Shown here: positions 18,309-27,100 of the stretch, in pieces
How positions within the stretch are numbered: the first letter of the stretch is position 1
How the letters are laid out: every line of letters starts with the position of its first letter
NCBI GenBank assembly: GCA_020186115.1
Contig: WSYJ01000081.1
Location: forward strand, 124,001 to 188,000
Origin: Histomonas meleagridis
Lineage: Eukaryota; Parabasalia; Tritrichomonadida; Dientamoebidae
DNA length: 64,000 nt
Direction: 5' to 3'
Translations under genes and position numbers: made by a program
Notes under the pieces: model-generated
The model's input: the letters and a program-made list of their open reading frames with translations, nothing else
What the model was told of the DNA's origin: nothing
The model's database searches: none

Positions 18309-18848
18309 TCAAATTCTTTCAACAAAGAGTGATCCATCAGAAGGACCAAGGTATCCAATAATAACTAATACCAAATCGATAACATAAACTATACCAAGTC
18401 CGCCAAGTGTTATAAGCTTGAAAGATGCTGAAACATAGTATCCAAGATAGAATCTATCTGCGCCAAATATTCCTAAAAATAGACTAAGGAAAACGGCTGT
18501 CCTTTGTGATTTAGAAGTTTTTGAACATGTGGTAGTTTTCTGAAATATTGAGTTACCAAGGCAAGGAACAGTTGAATGACAAGTAGTTGTGAAAAAATCT
18601 AATTTTGGATTACACTTTGTTAAGGGTTCACATTCAATATCACTTTCGCGTTGCTGATAGCAGTATCTGCAGGGGAATGTTTTTTCGAAACTTCTGGATC
18701 CATTACAAATTACACTTGGGAAAACATAACATTGAAATGTTGTACTTACATCTAATTCGCATTCCGTATCACTTGTGCATAACATTTGATTTGGTTGTGC
18801 ATCTGTACAGTTGAAACATAATGCAATTGATGCAAAAAGAAGAAGCAT
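18309..18848 (-). CDS. TM2-domain protein
   Basis: The protein has 179 residues, starting at ATG 18848. A signal peptide (MLLLFASIALCFNC) is followed by an extracellular cysteine-rich region of about 90 residues with at least ten Cys. The TM2 domain follows: helix FLSLFLGIFGADRFYLGYY with the DRF motif, a tight turn, then helix GGLGIVYVIDLVLVIIGYL and a short tail with PSDGSLF. The layout equals animal TM2D1-3 (almondex family), membrane proteins of unclear biochemical role linked to Notch signalling in animals. No such pathway is implied here. Confidence 0.9.
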   Translation of the reverse strand: MLLLFASIALCFNCTDAQPNQMLCTSDTECELDVSTTFQCYVFPSVICNGSRSFEKTFPCRYCYQQRESDIECEPLTKCNPKLDFFTTTCHSTVPCLGNSIFQKTTTCSKTSKSQRTAVFLSLFLGIFGADRFYLGYYVSASFKLITLGGLGIVYVIDLVLVIIGYLGPSDGSLFVERI

Positions 18849-19500
18849 TTATTTTTAGGAAAACGTTAAAATTACAACCAAAAACCGACAAATTTTGTTC
18901 CAAACCTTTTCAATACTATCAAACGGTTTTTTTGCAAAAAAAGTTAATTATTTTTTCTAGCTGTCAAGATACGCGGAACATGATAATTTCATATAACCAT
19001 TTTTTAATAATTGTTGGGATGTCATGGCAAGAAGAAATCAAAATAAAATTTCAACAATTGGAATTTGATTAGAAAATTATCAAATAATTCTGTTATTAGG
19101 ACATATTATAATCCTTTGCATTATGAATTTCACTTCAGGCTTTAAAATAAAAAATCTTTGAAATTTTAACAAAGCGAAAACTTTGCGGAAAATCCTTATA
19201 GTTATTATAATTTATATAAAATGTGTTAAATCAACAATACTCTTTATTTTTAATATTTGCAATGATGGCAAAAATTAATATAACAAACATATTTGGTAAA
19301 GCTTAAGTTTTAAATTGCTGATTGTATACAAATGAAATCATCAATAAATTTTGTTAATATGGATACAATTTTGCGTATGTCGTGTAAAAACAAAAAGATT
19401 TTAACAAATTTAATAAAACAAATATATTGTAACTCACATTATTTTTTATTTAGCTTTATTATGTTTTTTAGCTTCAAATTTTACATTTATATCACACAAA
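18849..19500. other. Intergenic
   Basis: AT-rich spacer between the TM2 gene start and the bromodomain gene end. The plus-strand frames at 18821-19072 and 19332-19526 are low-complexity and not supported. Confidence 0.4.
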
Positions 19501-20187
19501 TTATTGCTGTAGCAGCTCTTCTTTGATTTTTTGTGCTACAAAATTTTTAGCCATCCAAAAAGTTTTTGGATTTAAAGATAATATATCAAATTGTGGATTT
19601 GGTTCTTTTGATGTCAGCTCTGGTTGCTCCTGCGTTATTATGCTAAGAAGTTCAATATGATTTTCCTCACTTTTCAAACTTTTGACCATCGAAATGAATT
19701 CTCTGATATCACTGTCAGAAGGTATTTGTGTTGATATTTCTTTGTCCATATCAATACCTTTTGGAACAAAAGCAGTTGTTTGTGGTGTACTATAATTTAA
19801 CTGTAATAATTTATCTTTAAGATTTGTGATTTCTTGATACCATTGATCAACTGATAGCGATACACACCTAAGTCCATAAAATAACTTTTTATAGACTCGT
19901 TGTGCTTCAATTGCAACATCGTATAAATAATCACCTACAGAATAGCATGAAAAAAAGTTGCTAAAAAGAAGATCAATTTTTGAAAATAATTCATTCAGTG
20001 TTTGGTACTTAGAGTGCTCGAGTTCATTAAGGATTGTTTGTAAATTAATTGGGTGCTTCACTTTTCTTTTATATATTGCTTGATGTTCTTCATCTGGTAA
20101 AAAATCTCTAATAAATGGATTTGTGATTGGATGATAAATAAATTTTTTTAATGTTTGAATGGCGAGTTTTTGTGTGTTCTCATCCAT
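19501..20187 (-). CDS. Minimal BET-like protein: one bromodomain plus NET domain
   Basis: The protein has 228 residues, starting at ATG 20187. Residues 10-85 match a bromodomain: YHPITNPFIRDFLP (ZA loop), YKRKVKHPINLQTILNEL and the BC region LLFSNFFSCYS. The acetyl-lysine-anchoring Asn of the usual CxxYN is Ser here, so acetyl-lysine affinity is uncertain. Residues 160-220 resemble an extra-terminal (NET) domain: REFISMVKSL, LLSIITQEQPEL and FDILSLNPKTFWMAKNFV, which in BRD4 recruits chromatin factors. One bromodomain plus NET is a reduced BET architecture, with nuclear chromatin reading inferred. It is divergent from the gene at 20461 across a promoter with repeated inverted motifs. Confidence 0.82.
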   Translation of the reverse strand: MDENTQKLAIQTLKKFIYHPITNPFIRDFLPDEEHQAIYKRKVKHPINLQTILNELEHSKYQTLNELFSKIDLLFSNFFSCYSVGDYLYDVAIEAQRVYKKLFYGLRCVSLSVDQWYQEITNLKDKLLQLNYSTPQTTAFVPKGIDMDKEISTQIPSDSDIREFISMVKSLKSEENHIELLSIITQEQPELTSKEPNPQFDILSLNPKTFWMAKNFVAQKIKEELLQQ

Positions 20188-20295
20188 TTTAGTTTCCTTC
20201 CTGGAATTAACGTCTTTAACTTGTCACTTTTGGGCCTGAAATGTAAACCACTTAAATACAAAGATTTTTAATTAACGGTCATTTGTTAATACAAA

Positions 20296-20436
20296 TTTGA
20301 CACAGCAAAAGAAATGTCAAATCTGAAAAAAATTTCTGAAGAAAATATTTTGTCGAACTCATGCGTTCTTTGACAGCTGGAAAAATTATTGTCAAAAGAT
20401 GACGTTTCTTTGACAGCTGGAAAATTAATTGTCAAA
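20296..20436. promoter_or_regulatory. Three copies of an inverted repeat TTTGACA...TGTCAAA
   Basis: Perfect 7-bp inverted arms occur at 20296-20302/20315-20321 (12-bp spacer), 20369-20375/20390-20396 (14-bp spacer) and 20409-20415/20430-20436 (14-bp spacer). Copies 2 and 3 are part of a 40-bp direct repeat sharing TTTCTTTGACAGCTGGAAAA-like sequence, so they lie four helical turns apart. They sit between divergent genes starting at 20187 (-) and 20461 (+), the last arm being 25 bp from the plus ATG. This looks like an operator for a dimeric factor. Confidence 0.65.
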
Positions 20437-20460
20437 ATGAAATATAAGTTCACATTATAA

Positions 20461-20886
20461 ATGGGAAGGAGATTCCAAAACTACACCAAACCAAAACAAA
20501 TAACATTCCAATTTGGTGACAAGCGTTATGTTCTTAGAATTGAAAAAGAAAAATTTACAAATGAATCATTAGATGTTTTGGAAGAAATTGAAAAGTTAAA
20601 TGAAACTGACCAACCGTACATTAAAAAAAGGAAATACAGATCTAGGGCACCAAGAAAAAATGATATCATCCAGAATGAAACAAAGAATAATGAAGCAAAT
20701 GCATTTGATTTCATGTCTAATAATGACTTTGCTTCAACGCCAAACGTAGACTACTCATCACCAAATCAAATAGAAGGTGTTTTATATGATTCATTCGAAA
20801 GTGATCCGATGAACAATGATTTCATCTGGACATCCATGTCAGATTTCACGTTTGGCAATGAAGAACAGATTTTGTGGGATTTTTAA
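20461..20886 (+). CDS. Small basic/acidic bipartite protein of unknown function
   Basis: The protein has 141 residues, starting at ATG 20461, with a TTCACATT Inr-like string 6 bp upstream. The N-terminal half is basic (MGRRFQNYTKPKQ, then IKKRKYRSRAPRKND, an AT-hook-like or nuclear-localisation-like cluster). The C-terminal half is acidic and aromatic (DPMNNDFIWTSMSDFTFG, EEQILWDF), reminiscent of an activation domain. I do not recognise the family. The composition and the elaborate shared promoter make a small nuclear regulator a reasonable but unproven guess. Confidence 0.65.
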   Translation: MGRRFQNYTKPKQITFQFGDKRYVLRIEKEKFTNESLDVLEEIEKLNETDQPYIKKRKYRSRAPRKNDIIQNETKNNEANAFDFMSNNDFASTPNVDYSSPNQIEGVLYDSFESDPMNNDFIWTSMSDFTFGNEEQILWDF

Positions 20887-21422
20887 ATTTTTAAATATTG
20901 TTTTTAGTAAAAAGTATACTTTAGGAATCTAAATGATTTATTTAGGATTTTAATGATTATAACAAATGGTTTTGTACCAGTTGATATTTCCTTAATAACG
21001 CTTTGTTCTCTAAAAGATAATTCATTTTTATAATTTTGTTGAGGAAATTTTATATTGGCTTTTAAGAAATTTTAATGATATTGTCCACAGAAGACACAAT
21101 TTGGTCAATATCATGACTTTTCGTTCAGAGATCATGAAAAATGTATAAGAAGAGTTCATAAAAATTGTAAGCAATTATCGATTGGTTCCTTATCAATTGA
21201 TTCAATTCCTTTTTTCAACAGGCTTATTGCAATAAGTACAGATATATTAAAGAACCCTTTTATATTTCCAAATTTTAAGAGTTAATTGAAGATGACAAGC
21301 AAAAATTGCTCTGGTGGCAATAGAACGCACAAATTATATTTTGCCAAGCAACGTGATGTTCCTTTTTCTTTGTGGGAAAGAAATTCCATCAATTGCACAA
21401 TAAAAATTCAATTCCAGTACAT
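20887..21422. other. Intergenic between convergent genes
   Basis: AT-rich with no supported gene. A short plus-strand frame at 21286-21531 overlaps the antisense of the endonuclease V 3' end and is taken as chance. Confidence 0.4.
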
Positions 21423-22142
21423 TTACTTATGCTTTCGAACAAACTCGCGTGAAATTCGATCAGCAAGGCGTAAAGGCTCTGGTTCCCGAAATTTGCATAG
21501 GCTTTTTACAATCTCAACTGAACTATCATAATCGATCATGTGACCTACAGAAACAAATATTGGGTTAAATGGATGGCTTTGTGTTGTTCTCAACACTGCA
21601 CAATCAATTGAATATCCATCTTGTAATTGATGATGAAGCTTCATTGCATCACCAAAATTCTTGCACTCAATTTGTGCAATTTTATGAATTTCTTTTCCGT
21701 GGTGTTCAGATCCAACATAAAGAAATGATTTGGAAACTCCAATTGTTGGAATCCCACATGCAATTCCTACATAACATGCAAGTCCAAATCCTCTTGGATG
21801 CCACTCCCCGCACCCGTCGACCAAAAGAACATCAATGTTTGCGTCAGGACATAATTCTTTGAATTCGTTATATAATTGAACGACAACTGGGCCTTCACGA
21901 AAACAAAGAAGTCCTGGAATATATGGAACATCTACATTTACCTTTGTACACTTTTTATATATTGGATTTAGTGAGTTTTTAACGTCTACTACAACTAAGC
22001 ATCCAATCATCAAATCATCTTCAACTGTTAAGTCTGCGCCACCAATATATCTTACATCTGTTGTAAGTTTACAGTGGATGATACGCTGTCGCATCTCTGT
22101 TTGGAGAGCGCATAGTCTGCTTTTTTCTTGTTTAATATCCAA
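21423..22142 (-). CDS. Endonuclease V (deaminated-base/inosine endonuclease)
   Basis: The frame has 239 codons with the core of endonuclease V. Visible are the first catalytic Asp in YIGGADLT, the wedge PYIPGLLCFRE, the Asp/Glu/His block LLVDGCGEWHPRGFG, and IPTIGVSKS. It cleaves next to deoxyinosine or inosine in DNA or RNA using Mg2+. The start is a problem. The only ATG before the catalytic domain is at 22094 (codon 17), yet family-like sequence (EKSRLCALQTEMRQR) continues upstream to a TTG at 22142, with an in-frame TAA 15 nt further up. The gene may start at 22094, use UUG, or have a lost or spliced 5' end. Confidence 0.88.
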   Translation of the reverse strand: MDIKQEKSRLCALQTEMRQRIIHCKLTTDVRYIGGADLTVEDDLMIGCLVVVDVKNSLNPIYKKCTKVNVDVPYIPGLLCFREGPVVVQLYNEFKELCPDANIDVLLVDGCGEWHPRGFGLACYVGIACGIPTIGVSKSFLYVGSEHHGKEIHKIAQIECKNFGDAMKLHHQLQDGYSIDCAVLRTTQSHPFNPIFVSVGHMIDYDSSVEIVKSLCKFREPEPLRLADRISREFVRKHK

Positions 22143-22500
22143 AACAATTAAAAAACGGTTATTCGGCCAAAAAGGGAAACCTCAGAATTTGTCAACTTTT
22201 TGTGGGCAAAACTTGCCAGAAGTTGTTTGGGTGGTTTGGAATGTTTTATGCACGAGTGTTTAATCATTGAAAATCGAACTATCCTTTTTTTATTCATGTA
22301 TTTGAAATTTAAATTAGAATTGAAATCATAAAATAATTGAATTTTATTTAAAAAAATAATTTTTATTATTTTTGCTTTTTTGCAATTTGTTTAACATAGT
22401 AAATGATTAGAGTTTTGAGTTTCTAGTAGGTATTGTATACAGATAAAACCATTATCTAAAATACCTTTATTGAAGGTTTTATTTTTAATTAGAAAAACAT
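22143..22500. other. Intergenic with reverse-oriented AACGGTT
   Basis: Holds AACGGTT at 22154-22160, about 60 bp from ATG 22094, in opposite orientation to the gene. The rest is AT-rich. No gene seen. Confidence 0.4.
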
Positions 22501-23220
22501 TTATTTATTTATAGTGGTTTTGATGGAACTTTCCTTAGTGACTGGGTAACAAAAAATAAGTTTATATGTTGATTTCCAAACAATTTTAGTCACTACATAT
22601 CCAACAAAAAATCCAGCTAAAACATCATCTGGATGATGCCAATGATCGCTTATCCTTGTTATCCCAACAAAAAACGAAATAAAGAGAATAATAAGACAAT
22701 AAATCATATATTCAAATGATGAAGTTTTTTGAAGTTTAAGAAGAAATAATATGATAAACATAGAAGAACTCATTGCAGTGGATGCATGACCAGAAGGCCA
22801 TGAAGCAAACATATCATTCAGTTTAAAATGAGATAAATTTTTACAAGATTTATAGTTTGAATCTTGTCCACATCGAGAATAAAGTGTAGGCCTTGGCCTT
22901 CCAACATAAGTTTTCATTATATTCACGAAAACTCCTGTGGTTGAAATTGATATTGCATTTAGAAAAATCAAATTAAATAAATCAAAATCATAATTTCTTT
23001 GTTTTTTGGATTTTAAAATTAAGCCTATTACGGCTATTGATCCGTATGCAAAAATATCTAAAATCCCCATATTAATTGTATTAAAATCTTTAAATGGAAA
23101 AGAAGATAAACTATCGCCCGGTGGAACATACATAGCATTAATTGGTAGTAAGGATGTAACCAAGTAAAGAACTGTTGTAAAAATTGTAAAAAAAATTAGG
23201 AATTTCTGATGATATTTCAA
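22501..23220 (-). CDS. PAP2-family lipid phosphatase
   Basis: The frame has 239 codons with all three phosphatidic-acid-phosphatase motifs in order: KTYVGRPRP, PSGH and SR-type TRISDHWHHPDDVL. About six transmembrane helices are visible, as in LPP-type enzymes that dephosphorylate lipid phosphates at the membrane. The first in-frame ATG is 23133 (codon 30), which would remove the first helix (FLIFFTIFTTVLYLV). The frame reaches a TTG at 23220 just after a TAA. A complete six-helix protein therefore needs a non-ATG start or an unseen 5' exon, the same situation as its neighbours on both sides. Confidence 0.85.
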   Translation of the reverse strand: MKYHQKFLIFFTIFTTVLYLVTSLLPINAMYVPPGDSLSSFPFKDFNTINMGILDIFAYGSIAVIGLILKSKKQRNYDFDLFNLIFLNAISISTTGVFVNIMKTYVGRPRPTLYSRCGQDSNYKSCKNLSHFKLNDMFASWPSGHASTAMSSSMFIILFLLKLQKTSSFEYMIYCLIILFISFFVGITRISDHWHHPDDVLAGFFVGYVVTKIVWKSTYKLIFCYPVTKESSIKTTINK

Positions 23221-23445
23221 AAATTAAAATGACACAAAAAATCAATTATTTAATGTATCCATTAATTTTATACTCGTATTAAAATGCAATTTTAAAAAAA
23301 AAAAAAACTTGATAACAAATTTACCACATTTTAACAAAAATTGTATTCAACAATCATAGAAAAAATGGATAATTTTATGTTTATTATGATCTGTTTATAT
23401 AACATTATATATTAAATTTGGTATTTTGGAAAATCTATATGATCG

Positions 23446-24675
23446 TTGCTTCTGGTCGCTCCTATCGTAAGATTTTATTTGAATAGTTTATATGTTGAAA
23501 TCCTATCGTATTATATCCAACTGTTTCCCGAACAAATATATCAAACGGAAGAACCTTCCCAAAACCAACTTCTAAATAATTACTCTCATCTCAAACCTAT
23601 AGGAAATGGAAATTTTTCTAAAGTTTTTTCTGCAATTCATGACAAGACAAATACATCAGTTGCTATAAAAAAGATTATGCGTGAAGCGCTTTCCAGCGAA
23701 AGTGATGAAAACAAGCTTGTAAGAGAAATATCCATGCTTCAAAACATGGATCATCCATTTATCTCCCGGTTATTCGATACCAAAAAAACAAGCACAAGTT
23801 ATACGATTGTTATGGAATATGCTTGCAATGGTACATTATCTAGTCTTCTTGAGAAGTATAAATGTCTTAATGAAGACATTTCCAAGAAATTTTTTGCACA
23901 AATCGTTTCAGCTTTAGATTATATTCATAAAGTTCGTCATGTCGTTCATCGCGATCTTAAAGCAGATAACATTGTTCTTGATTCCAACAATAATATCCGC
24001 CTTATTGATTTTGGTTTATCAAATTCATTCACCACCAAATCACCAGATCTTAAGACTAAAGTTGGCACTCCATATTATGTTGCTCCCGAAGTCATCAAAG
24101 ATGAAAAATATAACAGCGCCGCTGACATATGGAGTCTTGGAGTCTTATTATGCAAAATGATCACAGGGAATTTTCCATTTGTTGGCAAGACGCGTAATGA
24201 AGTCCTTACTAATATTCTTTACAAAGCGCCAAACATTCCGCGTAACATCAGTTTAAATGCGCAAGATTTATTACGGCGATTATTAGAGAAAGACCATAAT
24301 CAACGCATTAAACTCGAAGAAATTAAACAACATAAATGGATCGCGAACTCGAAATATTCGGAAATTTTAAAATATAATTTTTCGAAAGATTATAAGTTTA
24401 AGATTCGGAACGATTTGGTTGATCCGATTGTGGCAAACCAAATAAAGGAATTGGGTTATGATATCGATCAATTAAATATATATTTAAAGAATAACGAAGA
24501 AAATGAAATTATGGCATTGTATAGAATGTTAAGAACAAACGAAATTACAAATGAACTCGATAAGTTTATGAAGCAAATAGAAAATAATATGAACGAAAAT
24601 TTCGAAATGTTTAACTCTGAGTTAAAACGTAATTTTAGAATAAGAACATTGGATAGAGTTGGATCTGGTAATTAA
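23446..24675 (+). CDS. CAMK-group kinase (SNF1/MARK-like) with UBA-like tail; 5' end unresolved
   Basis: An open frame of 409 codons encodes an active-looking kinase: Gly loop IGNGNFSKV, VAIKK, HRDLKADN, DFG as DFGLS, GTPYYVAPE and DIWSLGVLL. After the kinase domain a UBA/AID-like segment (IKELGYDIDQL) fits AMPK/MARK relatives. The frame contains no ATG before codon 78 (23677), which lies inside the kinase domain and would delete the Gly loop and catalytic Lys. It opens at TGA 23440-23442. ATGs at 23439 and 23492 are in another frame. A 1-nt indel, missed intron or UUG start must be involved. Confidence 0.85.
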   Translation: MLLVAPIVRFYLNSLYVEILSYYIQLFPEQIYQTEEPSQNQLLNNYSHLKPIGNGNFSKVFSAIHDKTNTSVAIKKIMREALSSESDENKLVREISMLQNMDHPFISRLFDTKKTSTSYTIVMEYACNGTLSSLLEKYKCLNEDISKKFFAQIVSALDYIHKVRHVVHRDLKADNIVLDSNNNIRLIDFGLSNSFTTKSPDLKTKVGTPYYVAPEVIKDEKYNSAADIWSLGVLLCKMITGNFPFVGKTRNEVLTNILYKAPNIPRNISLNAQDLLRRLLEKDHNQRIKLEEIKQHKWIANSKYSEILKYNFSKDYKFKIRNDLVDPIVANQIKELGYDIDQLNIYLKNNEENEIMALYRMLRTNEITNELDKFMKQIENNMNENFEMFNSELKRNFRIRTLDRVGSGN

Positions 24676-25168
24676 AACATATAGATAAAAAGTAAATAGA
24701 AATAATTCTCATTTAAGTTATTGTTTTGAAATAAATGATTCGATTTTTTGGAAAAATTAAAATTGTTATTAAACAAACAAAGAGAACAATCGTTGAAAAC
24801 GGTTTGTCTGAAATTTGTATTGTTTATTCATGTAAATTGTTCAAATATAAAAATAATTAAAAAAATGATTAATGAATATACAATAAAAGATATTTAATGT
24901 AGATTTGGTTTCAAAACTAAGAGCTATTCAACAATGAATCCAAAATGTCATTTATTTATTAGTAGTTGGATTTTTCAAATTTCAAATTTTCTGTTGAGAT
25001 GTAAATATGCATAATTGTTTTCCAATAAGTCATGGCCTGTAATTTGTAAGTAACATCATTTATATGTGTTTATTAGATCAATTTCGACTTGTTATAGCAT
25101 GTAAAGATGAACCATTTATATTTTCATTCAAATTTATTTCCTTTCAAAATTTTTAAATTGGCAACAAA
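24676..25168. other. Intergenic
   Basis: AT-rich spacer between same-strand genes. No gene or repeat supported. Confidence 0.4.
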
Positions 25169-25774
25169 ATGTTTCTCGCTTTTGTTGCTCAAACTAACCA
25201 AAAATACATTTTAGAACTCACTGGAAATGAAACTCTATCAGACATCAGGGAAATATTTCTTGATTCTTATGGGATAGATAATGAATTACATTTTTTGGTT
25301 AATGATAAACCTATTAAAGAAAATACGCCAATGAAAGAATTCAATTTTACTGTTGAAACTCCGATATCAATGCTTGTTTTACAGAAAGGAATTCCAAATC
25401 ATCAAAAACCACCTCCAGAACCACCAATACAAAATCCTCCTGCTCAAACTCCAAAAATCGAAGATAAGCATCCAGATCCCCCTACATTTGCTGAAAATGT
25501 AGAAGCCATATCAGAAATGGGATTTCCTAAGGAAAAAGTTGAAAAAGTTTTACGCGAATGTCATTACGACCCTAACCAAGCAGCTACAATTCTTGCGTCA
25601 CAGTCTGAAGAAGAAGAAAAAAGCGATGCTGGACAGGAAGTTCAGCTTACTAGAGAGGATAGAGCTGCAATACGAAGACTTCGGAATAACATATATGATG
25701 AATCATTTGTTACCGATATTTATCTTCAGTGTAACAAAGATGAAGCTCAAGCCCGAACATTCCTCACTTATTAA
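25169..25774 (+). CDS. UBL-UBA ubiquitin-receptor-like protein
   Basis: The protein has 201 residues, starting at ATG 25169. Residues 1-73 form a divergent ubiquitin-like domain (LSDIREIFLDSYGI, LHFLVNDKPIKENTPMKEF). A Pro-rich linker follows (KPPPEPPIQNPP). A canonical UBA with EAISEMGFPKEKVEKVLREC and DPNQAATIL lies at about 110-150. A second, degenerate UBA-like end (ESFVTDIYLQCNKDEAQARTFL) closes the protein. The order UBL-UBA-UBA is that of Rad23/Dsk2-type shuttles that carry ubiquitinated cargo to the proteasome. The XPC-binding domain of Rad23 is not visible. Confidence 0.85.
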   Translation: MFLAFVAQTNQKYILELTGNETLSDIREIFLDSYGIDNELHFLVNDKPIKENTPMKEFNFTVETPISMLVLQKGIPNHQKPPPEPPIQNPPAQTPKIEDKHPDPPTFAENVEAISEMGFPKEKVEKVLRECHYDPNQAATILASQSEEEEKSDAGQEVQLTREDRAAIRRLRNNIYDESFVTDIYLQCNKDEAQARTFLTY

Positions 25775-26425
25775 CACCAAGCTTCTTGTTTTTGTTCGCA
25801 TACACAAATAAACACAATTTCACCTAAATCCATTATTGATTTAAAGAACAGGGAAATAAAATTCCTATTAAACTTGAAAAAAAAAAGACTTGTTTCCACA
25901 AAATTAAAAATGTGGTGATTACCAATGGTCCTAATGCAGACAAAGTTCAATATCATCTGTTTCTGTGGAACGAATCTTTTATTACAGAAAGGAAAACATT
26001 CTTTGTATATCATATATTTTGCAGATTCTATGAAGATATTTTTTGGGATCTTTCTTCTATACATTTTTTTGAAAAAAGTGATGTTGTGAAAAATTAAGAT
26101 TTCATGATTGTCAAGAGATTCCAAGAGCAAACAGTTTTATATAGCAATCGCTTTCTTGAAAAAAGAACGTTAAATAATTTTGTAACCGTTTTAAATTTTT
26201 CGTAACGGTCTCGAAAATGCTGTAATAGAATTGAGTTCAAAAAGTTATAACGATACGATTGATTTTTTCCACAGAAAGCGTTTTTAACAATTTTCAGAGG
26301 GCACAAGAAAACTTTTTGAATCGGTTATTCTTGATTTTCAAAAAGTTAAATGATGAATAAAAAAACGATGTTTAATCAAATTAAAAAAGAAATCGTAGAT
26401 TTTTTTATATTGAGTAAGATTTCGC
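25775..26425. other. Intergenic between convergent genes
   Basis: AT-rich. At 26180-26210 lie AACCGTT and TAACGG about 20 bp apart, similar to promoter elements elsewhere, but no convincing gene follows on either strand. Minus-strand frames at 25771-26130 and 26094-26306 start at TTG and look random. Confidence 0.35.
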
Positions 26426-27016
26426 TTAAAGTAAGTTGCAGCATCCCTTCTTTTCTTGTTTCTCTTCTTTCTTTTCTTCTTTCTTGCCTTTGTCAGTTGA
26501 TGTATTGACAGATGGATTTTGCTCTCTCATCATACGTGTAATTTCTGCAAAAACTTCTGATACGTTATAATTAGTTTTGGCTGATGTTTCGAAATATTTG
26601 ATTTTGAAACTTTGGCAAAGTTGATTTGCTTCTTCTTTTGTAATGGAACGTTCTTCAATATCGCATTTGTTACCACAAACGACTATTGGGATGTCTTCTT
26701 TACCGCTAGTTATTCTAATATCTTTTTGGAATCTTTCAATTGAGTCAAATGAAGTTGGATCATTAACAGCAAAAACAACAATAAAGCCTTGACCACTCCT
26801 CATGTATGTTGAACGAATAGCTGCAAAATCATCTTGTCCTGCAGTATCAAGAATATCAAGAGTTACATCAACGCCATCAACAACGATTGTTTTCTTGTAA
26901 CTATCTTCAATTGTGGGATCATATGAAGGAACAAATCGCCCTTGTACAAGCTGGATTGTCAAAGCGGATTTACCGACACCACCAACACCTAGAACAACGA
27001 CCTTGTATGTTTCCAT
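26426..27016 (-). CDS. Ras-family small GTPase with CAAX box
   Basis: The protein has 196 residues from ATG 27016 (METYKVVVLG). The frame is open to TTG 27043, but the conserved start is the inner Met. Full G motifs are present: G1 GVGGVGKS, effector YDPTIEDSY, G3 DTAGQDD (catalytic Gln kept), G4 GNKCD and G5 ETSAK. The tail is a Lys/Glu-rich hypervariable region ending CCNLL, a CAAX box whose terminal Leu favours geranylgeranylation, with an adjacent Cys for possible palmitoylation. The effector loop is Ras/Rap-like. It is a membrane-bound signalling switch. Confidence 0.95.
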   Translation of the reverse strand: METYKVVVLGVGGVGKSALTIQLVQGRFVPSYDPTIEDSYKKTIVVDGVDVTLDILDTAGQDDFAAIRSTYMRSGQGFIVVFAVNDPTSFDSIERFQKDIRITSGKEDIPIVVCGNKCDIEERSITKEEANQLCQSFKIKYFETSAKTNYNVSEVFAEITRMMREQNPSVNTSTDKGKKEEKKEEKQEKKGCCNLL

Positions 27017-27088
27017 TCTCCGATTGTGAAGTGTGCTTATCAAAAAGCTATTAAAAAGTTATAAAAGGGCGGTTTTGAATGTTCTTTC

Positions 27089-27100
27089 GGACACCCCAAA
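27089..27100 (-). promoter_or_regulatory. TTTGGGGTGTCC element upstream of Ras
   Basis: On the minus strand TTTGGGGTGTCC lies 73-84 bp upstream of the Ras ATG. A near-identical TTTGGGGTGCCC lies 87-98 bp upstream of the dihydropyrimidinase ATG, in the same orientation relative to the gene. Such a GC-rich 12-mer stands out in this AT-rich sequence. Confidence 0.45.

Noticed and set aside
25771-26306. Two minus-strand frames downstream of the UBL-UBA gene, near AACCGTT/TAACGG motifs
   Set aside because: Both open at TTG rather than ATG, and the peptides look like random AT-rich translation. The motifs alone do not support a gene.
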